From contig NZ_VFRR01000013.1 in NCBI RefSeq assembly GCF_006385675.1, positions 1-64,000 on the forward strand: 64,000 nucleotides of DNA. Reading direction: 5' to 3'. Origin of the DNA: Maribrevibacterium harenarium. GTDB taxonomy: Bacteria > Pseudomonadota > Gammaproteobacteria > Pseudomonadales > Marinomonadaceae. The notes below the pieces were generated by a model. It did no database searches and had not been told where the DNA came from. It saw nothing but the letters and a program-made list of their open reading frames with translations. The position numbers and the translations under genes were made by a program. Each line of letters opens with the position of its first letter. Position 1 is the first letter of the stretch. Positions 18,355 to 26,185 of the stretch are shown here, in pieces.

Positions 18355-20492
18355 CGTTGTGCTCCCATTGGTAAACGTTGATCGTAATCGAAGTTATGTT
18401 CAAGCCAACGGATTAGTCGTTCAGGTGACGGAGAGTCTTTTTCATGGATTAGCTCTTTTTTAAGTTCACGTCTGATCTTTCTATATTCTTGCTCGACACT
18501 GGAGGCTAACGAGCGAAATTCGGTTTCGACCCTTAGTCCCTTTAACTTGGGGTGTAATCTGTTTAGGCTATCTTTAAGGCTCATAACACCTAGGTACCGC
18601 TCAACGACATCAACCCCTCCTTCATCACCCTCCAGTGAGCTTGATAGCTTCCCTAGGAAATAACGAACACTCATTGCCCCTCGTCCAAACAAACGGGTTT
18701 TAAGCTGTAGTTTTGCGAAGGAATTAGAATCTTGCCGCGCGGCTTCTATATTCTTAATAATGTCTGACCTAAATCGATACATAGCTAAAAATAGGTCGTT
18801 GAGTCGATCTGTAGCCACCAGATCTTCTGTCTCTTGACTAGATTGATCGCCTAAAATGCCGTGTTCCATTGGCATCGCTGCACGGGAAATTTGTGCTGCT
18901 TGTCTTTGCTCTGGACCCAGTTGCCAATCTCGAAGTAAATCATCGATGCTTCGTTCCATTGAAGGTGCTGGAGGTTTTAGGTGTAGATTTGTTTCTGTAA
19001 CAAGAATTAACCAAGCTTGGTCATCGTGAACAGGTGTCGTAATTTTTATGCTTGCCGATCGGAAAAGTGCGTCAACTTGAGCTTTCTTTAAAGTCAGTCG
19101 GCATACTTTTTCTTTAGCATCTAAAGTCAGAAATGGTTTAACTTCGCTATTGAAGAACAGTTTTAAGACTCGGCTATCTTTGCTGAGAGCGTTAAATTCG
19201 AAATTTTCCCAGTCGAATTCGAGCGTGATAATCGGAGGTGTAATGTGTGGGGGAGTATCCTCTTGGATGATTACGTCTTTACAACTATCCGCACCAACTT
19301 CTTTATTCAGTGGCCGTAACCAAGAGGTTAATTTTGGTGCGCCTTCCGGGATTTGTCGGCGTATTACCATGCATGCTTCATCATTCCCTTGCAGCGTGTC
19401 TCGATGACCTTGTGGCGTTGCATTTGCAGAACCGACGATGATGATTTCACGAATTGGCGACCAAAACCGATACACCTTGGCATGTAAGAATCGTTGTAAA
19501 CGATTTCCATCGTGATCCCTAAATTCGCTAACAAGAGGATTCTGTTTAAACTCTCCCCAGTTTACATTGGGTAAGGCGCTATAGCTTGAAAAAGTAGAGG
19601 ACGTAATATCCAATAAGTCACCATCTCGCGGACAATAAACAAGAACAGATGGGCGCACTTTTGCGCTGCCATTTGTCGAAAAGCAATCACTTACCCAATG
19701 AAGGAGTTCGGGAGGCTTTTCACCGAAATAAGGAGAAAGAACATCAAGTTGCCATTTAGCCCCTGAGTCCTGTAGGTCATTTCTAGAGATCACATTCGTT
19801 TGAACCCAATCTACCAAATTTGTTTGTTCACTTTTCAGGTGATGCTTGCTTCCGAGCCACAGTCTTGAATGTGAGCCTTTGACAATGTTTTTGTATCGTT
19901 CCATGCCAATGCCATCCACCGCTGCTTTTATTCGATCTAGTGCATCCGAGCCTTTCGCATCTTTTCTAAGTGCAGTGATCATGTCATAGACATCTTTGAG
20001 AAGTAGACTCCTCATGCCTTGTTTCAAAGGAATCGTGTCTATTACGCAAGCTTCAAAATTTCTGCCCCATCCCGGTTTTGTTAAATTGGCTGAGCCGCAA
20101 CCAATGACTAACGTCTGAATGTCATTTTGACGCGTCAAGGCAAGTATGACTTTGGGGTGAAAACAGTAGCCGGAACGAATGACGGGAAAGGACTGCCAGC
20201 GTAACTCTTTTAATACAGCGGTAGAGGCCGAAAGAGACATTTCACCTCTTACCAAGTTATTTGCATCGAACAGTACACTGATTGGTGTTGGATTTTCTTC
20301 TAAATACTCGAAAAGCGGACGGTGAGGCTCAGATGATGGCCCTTCTCCAAGGCTGGGGAAGAAGGAGGGCAAAATGGACTTTTCTAGGTACTCGATATCT
20401 AAGCCAAAAGTTGTTAAGACCAATGCCTCAACTTGTCCAAGAGCCTGAAACTGAAGGCTTACTTGTTGAAAAAGTGATTGTGCCTTGTCCAT
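18351..20492 (-). CDS. phospholipase D-family nuclease, two HKD motifs
   Basis: This 713-aa protein has two PLD half-sites. The first has HPK at residues 112-114 and GSANLT at 133-138; the second has HAK at 337-339 and GSANAT at 354-359. Both halves keep the catalytic His and Lys, so phosphodiester cleavage is plausible. The rest is helical with no membrane segment. I use ATG 20,492: GGGAG lies seven bases before it and the gene then starts one base after the preceding stop. A 13-residue N-terminal extension is possible. In the operon it lies between the 433-aa protein and the helicase, as in helicase-nuclease antiviral systems. Confidence 0.85.
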   Translation of the reverse strand: MDKAQSLFQQVSLQFQALGQVEALVLTTFGLDIEYLEKSILPSFFPSLGEGPSSEPHRPLFEYLEENPTPISVLFDANNLVRGEMSLSASTAVLKELRWQSFPVIRSGYCFHPKVILALTRQNDIQTLVIGCGSANLTKPGWGRNFEACVIDTIPLKQGMRSLLLKDVYDMITALRKDAKGSDALDRIKAAVDGIGMERYKNIVKGSHSRLWLGSKHHLKSEQTNLVDWVQTNVISRNDLQDSGAKWQLDVLSPYFGEKPPELLHWVSDCFSTNGSAKVRPSVLVYCPRDGDLLDITSSTFSSYSALPNVNWGEFKQNPLVSEFRDHDGNRLQRFLHAKVYRFWSPIREIIIVGSANATPQGHRDTLQGNDEACMVIRRQIPEGAPKLTSWLRPLNKEVGADSCKDVIIQEDTPPHITPPIITLEFDWENFEFNALSKDSRVLKLFFNSEVKPFLTLDAKEKVCRLTLKKAQVDALFRSASIKITTPVHDDQAWLILVTETNLHLKPPAPSMERSIDDLLRDWQLGPEQRQAAQISRAAMPMEHGILGDQSSQETEDLVATDRLNDLFLAMYRFRSDIIKNIEAARQDSNSFAKLQLKTRLFGRGAMSVRYFLGKLSSSLEGDEGGVDVVERYLGVMSLKDSLNRLHPKLKGLRVETEFRSLASSVEQEYRKIRRELKKELIHEKDSPSPERLIRWLEHNFDYDQRLPMGAQR

Positions 20493-20493
20493 T

Positions 20494-21795
20494 TTAAATC
20501 TCCCTAATATATCCAATTTCGCGAGCAACACTTAGCCAAGACGATAAGAAATAGTCATATCGCCAACGAATCCCGCTTGCGTAATTCTCAGACCTTGGAT
20601 CATTTGGTCCGTTTGATGGATCTCGGATAATAAGATCATCTGTTGGTGTTAATTCCACCCATGCAGCTCCATGACGAGTGCGCATGACATGTGTGTGTCT
20701 TTCAATGAGAAGTCGTGCAAGTTGTTGAAATGAAGAAGGTCCTGCTACAGCTAGTGCACGATATTTCTTTAACTCTATGTCACTTGGTTCTGGCATTGAA
20801 CGAATTTTAGTGAGCCATTCTTCATTAAATCCAAGCTCATAAGCTCTAGTTTCAGCATCCTTCAGGTTTGATGACTCGCCTCGCATTCGGCAAACATCAA
20901 ACACCCATTCACAAACCCCAATAATCGCTTCAGTAGCTTTTACTTGGGATGCAAAGTCGCTGACTGATGAGGTCGCTTCTCCCAACGATAGCTGCTCCCA
21001 GATTTCACCGAATTTCAAACCTGTTAAATTCAATGACTTGATTTGCCGAGAAAACTCTTTAATGGTTGGATGAGAATGACTGGGCGCCTGTAGTTTTTCC
21101 GGTGTTAGCAGATGGGAAGTCCAGAAGTTTCCCCATTCCTTAGTACCGTCAAGCGGCTTATCAAAAAATAACTCTGACATATCGTTAAAATCGGCAAGGG
21201 AAATCGGGACTGGCCTGGCTTTAAAAAGTTGACGTAGGCACGCTTCATGTCGAAGTAAAATAGTGCGTGCCGAGGAGTTATTAAATACTCTCAGTGCTTC
21301 ATCAGTTAATCGATATCCAGGTTTTAAAGCAGAATTTTTTCGAAGTATCCCACTGCCTATGCTGGCTTGATGATAGTAACCCCAGTACCCCGTTGCTTTT
21401 TGTGATGGTACTAGCCAGAAATCGGACTCAGCACCTACTGTGATGGCGTTGCCTTTTGATATTCGGCTTTCTTTTATACCGGATATGCCGGGGAAGTTTT
21501 GAGTGCGGTGAGAACACCTTGATCGAATAAACGCACAGAGTTGCTCGAATTTGCAAAAGATAGCCCATTGCTCATCGATTGATGCGTTCGCTAACTCTGG
21601 CTTCAGTTCTTCTAAAAGACCGTGAAATAAAAATCTCGTGAGGAAGCCTCGATAGGATGGCGTGACAGTTGTTAAATAAGGGATCATTCGCCTGGCAACA
21701 GAAGACCAAATAGGAAGGAACCTAAGCGGGTCTCGCGAACCTTTTGGGATTTCTCTCGGGTCTTCTGCAGTAAAAAAGAATATTGGATTATTCAT
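20494..21795 (-). CDS. unrecognised 433-aa defence-operon protein (DUF6361-like?)
   Basis: The N-terminal region (about 20-60) has a WSSVARRM...TRFLF pattern that faintly recalls the DUF6361 family, which I remember next to PLD nucleases and helicases. This is weak. The remainder is helical with Trp- and Arg-rich stretches (for example GYWGYYHQA near 140) and no signal peptide or membrane segment. Its ATG overlaps the YqiA-like stop by eight bases (ATGAATAA), and its own stop lies one base before the PLD gene. It is therefore a core member of the operon, perhaps a sensor or assembly subunit. Confidence 0.7.
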   Translation of the reverse strand: MNNPIFFFTAEDPREIPKGSRDPLRFLPIWSSVARRMIPYLTTVTPSYRGFLTRFLFHGLLEELKPELANASIDEQWAIFCKFEQLCAFIRSRCSHRTQNFPGISGIKESRISKGNAITVGAESDFWLVPSQKATGYWGYYHQASIGSGILRKNSALKPGYRLTDEALRVFNNSSARTILLRHEACLRQLFKARPVPISLADFNDMSELFFDKPLDGTKEWGNFWTSHLLTPEKLQAPSHSHPTIKEFSRQIKSLNLTGLKFGEIWEQLSLGEATSSVSDFASQVKATEAIIGVCEWVFDVCRMRGESSNLKDAETRAYELGFNEEWLTKIRSMPEPSDIELKKYRALAVAGPSSFQQLARLLIERHTHVMRTRHGAAWVELTPTDDLIIRDPSNGPNDPRSENYASGIRWRYDYFLSSWLSVAREIGYIREI

Positions 21796-22333
21796 TATGG
21801 ATGAATCTATCTATCAAATATAAATACTTGTTCAAGCCATCAAAGCGATGACTCCCCCCCTCAAAAAGGTGTACTTCAAAGTGAGAAGAAAGCATCCGAT
21901 GGCTCAACTCGGCATCTAAAATTTCATCATCCTTTTGAAGCAGTACTAGCCCTTTGCCAGTTAGAAACATATCAGAGTAAGACCGAACGACGGCTTCACT
22001 CATATGAAATGGCTTGCCATCAAAAGTGACACCGTCACCTAAATATCGATGTAACGTTTGGTTTGGATATAAAGATGGATTAAGACTGACAAAGGGGATG
22101 TTAAGCTTATGGGCAACTTGCGCGGCCAGCCATCCACCTAGAGAACAACCCACAACTAAATCTATGCGATGGTGTGCAGCGAACGCTAGCACATTACGAA
22201 TAACCGTCTCTGAGCCTTGGCTATAGTCGAGATCTAACCCGATCACATTACCTAATTGAGTAAGGGCCTGAACTTTATCAGAGTGGGGCTTGTAGTAACT
22301 AGCAAAGCCATGAAGATAAAGGATATTCAGCAT
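21788..22333 (-). CDS. YqiA-like alpha/beta hydrolase, first gene of defence operon
   Basis: A 181-aa protein of the UPF0227/YqiA type: N-terminal LYLHGF strand-turn, nucleophile elbow GCSLGG with Ser64, probable acid in DDEILD near 135 and base His in GGSHRF near 163. YqiA enzymes are small esterases, and the length fits. What is unusual is its place as first gene of a nuclease-helicase operon, coupled by an 8-base overlap. Two decayed copies of the same gene start lie 7.5 kb and 1.4 kb away. The operator copy at 22,377 lies 43 bases upstream. It may be an effector or a processing enzyme of the system; substrate unknown. Confidence 0.8.
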   Translation of the reverse strand: MLNILYLHGFASYYKPHSDKVQALTQLGNVIGLDLDYSQGSETVIRNVLAFAAHHRIDLVVGCSLGGWLAAQVAHKLNIPFVSLNPSLYPNQTLHRYLGDGVTFDGKPFHMSEAVVRSYSDMFLTGKGLVLLQKDDEILDAELSHRMLSSHFEVHLFEGGSHRFDGLNKYLYLIDRFIHNE

Positions 22334-22376
22334 AACAAATCCTATTGTTGTTGAGCACGTAGATTACCATTAATAA

Positions 22377-22393
22377 ACGACATATAATGACGC
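22377..22393. promoter_or_regulatory. 17-bp inverted-repeat operator before defence operon
   Basis: ACGACAT-ATA-ATGACGC matches 14 of 17 motif positions. It lies 43 bases before the ATG of the YqiA-like gene, with a TAATCT box between. It is likely the operator-promoter of the four-gene operon 22,333 to 14,950. Confidence 0.5.
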
Positions 22394-22416
22394 CTAGCCT
22401 GATAACACTCATAAAA

Positions 22417-22629
22417 TCAGTAAAACCCCAATACTTCCCTAGCCTGCTGCTGAATATGCTCGCGCCATTGTTTTAGTTAATGAACATCGATGGCAGCATT
22501 ATAACTTTGTATCCACCAGAGGGTTTGTTGGTCATCTGGCACATTAGCAGTTAGCAAGTCCCCTTCATCCGCTTGTTGTAATTCTTGGTCTTCGCTAATG
22601 GGCGTTGTTAGCAATAAATGCATGCTCAT
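22417..22629 (-). pseudogene. small frame with in-frame stop, unknown protein
   Basis: From ATG 22,629 a 50-codon frame runs to TAA at 22,477-22,479. It continues in frame, with protein-like composition, for another 19 residues (QWREHIQQQAREVLGFY) to TGA at 22,417. A single stop thus splits what looks like a 70-residue protein. No ribosome site is obvious and no family is recognised. It fills most of the gap between the YqiA-like operon and the 111-aa gene. It could be a decayed gene or a short true ORF. Confidence 0.4.
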
Positions 22630-22673
22630 AAATAGCACTACAATAGCTTGATAGAGTCATTAGAGGTTTAGGT

Positions 22674-23009
22674 TTAGGTGTCGCTGTTGACCTTATCTAA
22701 GGTGGTAATTTGGTCGATGTTTTCATTAAACCAGTATGTGATCAACTCAGCAGCCTTTTTTACCGAGGCGGGATCTTGTTCATGCCCTACCCCCATGAGC
22801 TCATCGGCGACGTAATGAAAGTACTCGCAAAGAGCTGACGATGTTGCGCCATCAAGCAACATCTCACAGACTACCGGTACATAGCTATCATACTCGTCTC
22901 TTGCCCATTCTAACTCGTTAAATCCAAGAGGATCCCAGTAGTAAAACAACATTTCACTGACGCGATGTTCTAAAACAAAATGTTGCTGGCGTATTAAATC
23001 TATATTCAT
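22674..23009 (-). CDS. hypothetical protein, 111 aa, DUF1871-like pattern
   Basis: A small acidic protein with WDPLGF near residues 25-30 and EYDSYV near 40-45. This pattern recalls DUF1871 and some toxin-immunity families, although I cannot confirm it. There is no signal or membrane segment. The gene starts 12 bases after the stop of the 181-aa gene at 23,022, so the two are probably one transcript. Pairing of a larger unknown with a small acidic protein might be a toxin-immunity or toxin-antitoxin pair; that is inference only. Confidence 0.55.
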   Translation of the reverse strand: MNIDLIRQQHFVLEHRVSEMLFYYWDPLGFNELEWARDEYDSYVPVVCEMLLDGATSSALCEYFHYVADELMGVGHEQDPASVKKAAELITYWFNENIDQITTLDKVNSDT

Positions 23010-23021
23010 GTACGGTTCCTG

Positions 23022-23567
23022 TTAGTCAGTAACAACCAGTTCTACGCTATTTCTTTGAATATTGAATTTGACCATACTTAGTTGAAAAGGGTGGTCATCA
23101 AAGCAAAGCCGTTTGGGTAAAGTGCCGTCTTGATTGAAAAGTCTTAGAAATTCGATTGGCGAGCACAGTTGAGTGTATGTCGAACATTCATTGATTTTAG
23201 CAGAGACCTCAACCTTTCCTTCGCCAGAAAAGAGCCACAAGAATTCCGTTTCTCCTCGTTCATTCCAATACATCACATCCAAGCCTTTAGGGGGACTGTG
23301 TTGCTGAGGAAAAGGAAGTACATCGGGTCTGATCAGGATTAAGGCAATTTGATTAAGAGAGTTATCAATCTTGACCCGACTAATAGCAAAGGTTTGCTCT
23401 TGAATCGATAAGGTGCGTCGAAAGTCTTCTCCTTCGATCAACAATCTCAGTATCTCGGCAGTCGGAATGCTACCTTTTGAAATAGTTTTACCATTGTAAC
23501 TGGCTTTTATTGCGTAACTGACTGCGCTGAGGTAACAGTCCTCTAAATGAAGTAACGTATTGGTCAC
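23022..23567 (-). CDS. hypothetical protein, 181 aa
   Basis: A soluble protein predicted to be mostly beta-strand, with Trp and Phe in the middle (MYWNERGETEFLWLF near 100-114). I recognise no family. The ATG follows an AAGGAGG-like ribosome site (GGAGGACTCGTG). It is first of a two-gene unit with the 111-aa gene. The 17-bp inverted repeat at 23,624-23,640 lies 56 bases upstream, shared with a decayed yqiA-like copy reading the other way. It may be controlled by the island's common regulator. Confidence 0.55.
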   Translation of the reverse strand: MTNTLLHLEDCYLSAVSYAIKASYNGKTISKGSIPTAEILRLLIEGEDFRRTLSIQEQTFAISRVKIDNSLNQIALILIRPDVLPFPQQHSPPKGLDVMYWNERGETEFLWLFSGEGKVEVSAKINECSTYTQLCSPIEFLRLFNQDGTLPKRLCFDDHPFQLSMVKFNIQRNSVELVVTD

Positions 23568-23623
23568 GAGTCCTCCTTGTGTGGCAAAAGTTGATGGCCT
23601 CGAAAGAAATCATATAGCGATAT

Positions 23624-23640
23624 ACGACATAAAATGTCGT
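23624..23640. promoter_or_regulatory. 17-bp inverted-repeat operator, divergent
   Basis: ACGACAT-AAA-ATGTCGT with perfectly pairing 7-bp arms. It lies 44 bases before the ATG of the yqiA-like pseudogene (+, 23,685) and 56 bases before the 181-aa gene (-). About 90 bases around it match the region at 14,798-14,890. Confidence 0.6.
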
Positions 23641-23684
23641 CAGCATTAGTAAACTCCAAAACTACATAGAATTAGGAATAAAAT

Positions 23685-24053
23685 ATGAACACTATCCTTT
23701 ATCTTCATGGCTTTGCCATCTTCTTTAAACCAAACTCTGATAAAGCGCAGGCGCTTTTCTCGGTTGGGAAAGGTCGTCCTTGACCCGCTATCGTGGTGAT
23801 GGTATTACTTTTGATGGCAAACCGTTTAATTTGAGTACTGACACCATAGCTACCTATCCCGATAGGCAGCTAAATGGTATTGGTCTTATTTTGCTACAAA
23901 GTGACGATGACATACTGGATGCAGAGCTGTAAGTTGCTTCACCCCTACTATGAGACCCATCTTTTTAAGGGAAGTAGCCACCGGTTCTGTGGCTTGGAGG
24001 AAAAACTAACACTTATCTCAGCTTTCAGGAAAAGCATAAACATCCTTTTAAGT
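23685..24053 (+). pseudogene. decayed yqiA-like hydrolase gene
   Basis: The frame starts MNTILYLHGFAIFFK and stops after about 30 codons. A second segment in a shifted frame matches the intact copy at 21,788 (GDGITFDGKPF against GDGVTFDGKPF; DDDILDAEL against DDEILDAEL), and a third frame matches its end (HLFKGSSHRF against HLFEGGSHRF). The middle, which would carry the GCSLGG nucleophile, is deleted, and frameshifts and stops are present. It cannot make an active hydrolase. Its promoter region survives with the 17-bp inverted repeat. Confidence 0.85.
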
Positions 24054-24072
24054 AAGAATATATATAATTTTT

Positions 24073-24774
24073 TTACGAGATGCTATCGATATTAATTGAG
24101 ACACATTCCTCAATATTATTCACAATCCACTTTGGTGCTATCATGAAAAGAAGCATCTCAAGCTTATATGGTTTACTATCTTCCCCAAAAACCAAGGGAG
24201 CCAAATTGCAAATTAATCCACAATAATCATGATATGCAACCGTATGTTTTCTATATTCAATACCTAGTTTTGTTAGACGAAATATTGTTTGCATATCATA
24301 CTTAGCCAAGTTTGTACTTCTGCCAGTTGGCTGATGGAAAAACGACAGCTCATCTGTATAGTTAAACAGCAACCAGTTTAATGAATATATAACGCGTGAG
24401 TCGTAAATCACATACCTTTCAGGATCTAGAAATGAAGCTACCTTTGATAAGGATGAAATACAACTAAATGAATCCTTTGTCAATTTACCCCTATCAATTT
24501 CTGCGATAAACTTTTCAATTCTATTGTTATTTCTTTTATTCTTTTTAAAAGAACTTATCCCACCCCATGACTGAATTATCCAATAGCATGAATCTAAACT
24601 CTGATCATTATTCATAATAAGGTTATAATTGTCTTTTAGGTAAATATTCCTCTCATAACTAGTAGAAAAAGACGTTGGTATTTTTATTGGGCAGTCACCA
24701 GGGATTGGCCAATCATATTTTTCAACCTCATAAATTTTGGCAATTTCTTTTAGCTTATTGATTAATCTATTCAT
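24073..24774 (-). CDS. hypothetical protein, 233 aa, AT-rich gene
   Basis: No family is recognised with confidence. The part around residues 115-135 (SFLDPERYVIYDSRV) is a string I associate with helix-hairpin-helix or glycosylase-like unknown proteins. The protein is soluble and rich in Asn, Tyr and Ile. The gene is clearly more AT-rich than its neighbours, a sign of separate acquisition. It stands alone, with no operator copy upstream. Start ATG at 24,774 lacks a strong ribosome site. Confidence 0.55.
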   Translation of the reverse strand: MNRLINKLKEIAKIYEVEKYDWPIPGDCPIKIPTSFSTSYERNIYLKDNYNLIMNNDQSLDSCYWIIQSWGGISSFKKNKRNNNRIEKFIAEIDRGKLTKDSFSCISSLSKVASFLDPERYVIYDSRVIYSLNWLLFNYTDELSFFHQPTGRSTNLAKYDMQTIFRLTKLGIEYRKHTVAYHDYCGLICNLAPLVFGEDSKPYKLEMLLFMIAPKWIVNNIEECVSINIDSIS

Positions 24775-25095
24775 AATATCTTTATTTTATGATGGCAAAT
24801 AAACAGTCGAATTCATCAATATAATTTATAGCAAATTATTTTGTGTGAAAATAAACATCCAAGCGTGAGAAATAGCAAGCTAAATTTGCACCACACTAAA
24901 TATACGTATGTGAACTCGTCGGCTCTTTCAACCCTTTGCGCCAGGGCACTTTCCATTCAGCTACACCGTCTGCAATCTATTTAATTATCAAATCAGCAAG
25001 CGGATTCACTTCCTTTTAAATCATAGCTTTATCTCTTTCTCGTCAACCATCCTACGCTGTGTGACAGCCTAGATATCGAAGTTGATTGTTACTAT
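24775..25095. other. intergenic, no supported gene
   Basis: The left half is AT-rich and probably carries the promoter of the 233-aa gene. The right half is less AT-rich and has a short minus-strand frame (EWKVPWRKGLKEPT near 24,930-24,975) that may be a gene relic. I cannot assign it. Confidence 0.35.
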
Positions 25096-25845
25096 TCAAC
25101 GAATTCTGACAAAAAGCCCTGTCTCTGCATTGGCTTTGACTTCAAACAGGTCAATCGCTTTAAACAGATCGCTGAGTTTTTTGTAACCGTAGTTGCGCTG
25201 GTCGAAGGATGAGTGGTTGCTGATATGGCTGCCAATTGCGCTAAGCGTTGCCCAACCCGATTCATCTTCTAGTGCTTCGACGGCTCGTTTTAGCAATTCC
25301 ATTAACTTTTTATCCTGCTTGAGCTTATGGTCTACATGTGGCTTTTGGATTGTTGCCTTTTGTTCAGTGATGTCACTTTGCTTGCTATTCCCTGCCACAT
25401 GCTCGCTAACGCTGTGTTTGGTGTCGAGATATAAAAATCGGGAGCAGCTGCTGACGAAGGCAGGAGGTGTTTTACGCTCGCCAAAACCAATCACCTTTTT
25501 CCCTTCTTCCAAACAACGAATGACCAGTGGAGTAAAATCACTATCGGACGATACAATGCAGATGATGTCTACGTCTTTACCATGAAGCACATCCATCACA
25601 TCGATAGTCATAGCCATGTCGGTGGCGTTTTTCCCTTTGGAAACGTCAAACTGCTGCATTGCGCGGATGGCACACTCATGCAACACCTCACGCCAAGATT
25701 TAAGATTCTCACTGTGCCAGTTACCATAAGCTCGACGGATATTCACGACACCATACTTTGCAAGCTCGGTCAGTATGTTTTGAATATGTGCTGCCGGCGC
25801 GTTGTCGGCATCGATGAACATGGCGATTTTGGTTTTGTCTTCCAT
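25096..25845 (-). CDS. NYN-domain RNase-like protein with LOTUS/OST-HTH domain
   Basis: A 249-aa protein of the LabA-like NYN group. The PIN-like fold shows acidic residues in FIDADN (12-14), NATDMAMTID (76-81) and SSDSDF (101-103), the usual metal site. The LOTUS/OST-HTH domain fills about 180-249 and should bind RNA. A linker with basic residues joins them. ATG 25,845 has AGGGA six bases upstream and is preferred over a GTG ten codons earlier. It stands alone on the minus strand. A truncated, decayed copy of its LOTUS end lies at 13,689. Family members are candidate RNases; a role in the phage response is inference from the island. Confidence 0.85.
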   Translation of the reverse strand: MEDKTKIAMFIDADNAPAAHIQNILTELAKYGVVNIRRAYGNWHSENLKSWREVLHECAIRAMQQFDVSKGKNATDMAMTIDVMDVLHGKDVDIICIVSSDSDFTPLVIRCLEEGKKVIGFGERKTPPAFVSSCSRFLYLDTKHSVSEHVAGNSKQSDITEQKATIQKPHVDHKLKQDKKLMELLKRAVEALEDESGWATLSAIGSHISNHSSFDQRNYGYKKLSDLFKAIDLFEVKANAETGLFVRIR

Positions 25846-26185
25846 ACGAATTCCCTGTGAAAGTAAACGTGGCACTGAACGAGTTAATTGGAGTGCTCTA
25901 ACATGGTAAGCAAAAACAACACATGACCAAACAACCTTATCAATATCTTGCCATTAGGAAGTAGGTTGATGCTTTCAACCTTCTTGCACCGTAACGTTAG
26001 CTGGTTGCGCAAAGATATTTTTTCCTCACCAAATGTTATCTCTGCATTGATCAATCTGAAGATACGTTGCCAGTTCGGTTAGTTTTGCCTGTTTGAGACG
26101 CGTCACTACTGCTAGCTTAGTCAAGCATACGCCGCCCATGATTCAAATCTTCTTATCATTATATTTGCTCAACAGATAACACAAC
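25846..26185. other. intergenic, no supported gene
   Basis: Upstream region of the NYN gene and downstream region of the large recombinase gene. No open frame with protein-like composition, no operator copy and no clear terminator was seen. Confidence 0.4.

Noticed and set aside
2080-25845. Assignment of the island to DISARM or BREX
   Set aside because: No PglZ phosphatase, BrxC-type ATPase or DUF1998 helicase is visible; having methylase, helicase and PLD genes is not sufficient.
25846-26185. Integron attC-like site
   Set aside because: A few CAAC/GTTG strings occur, but no paired arms with the required bulges were found.
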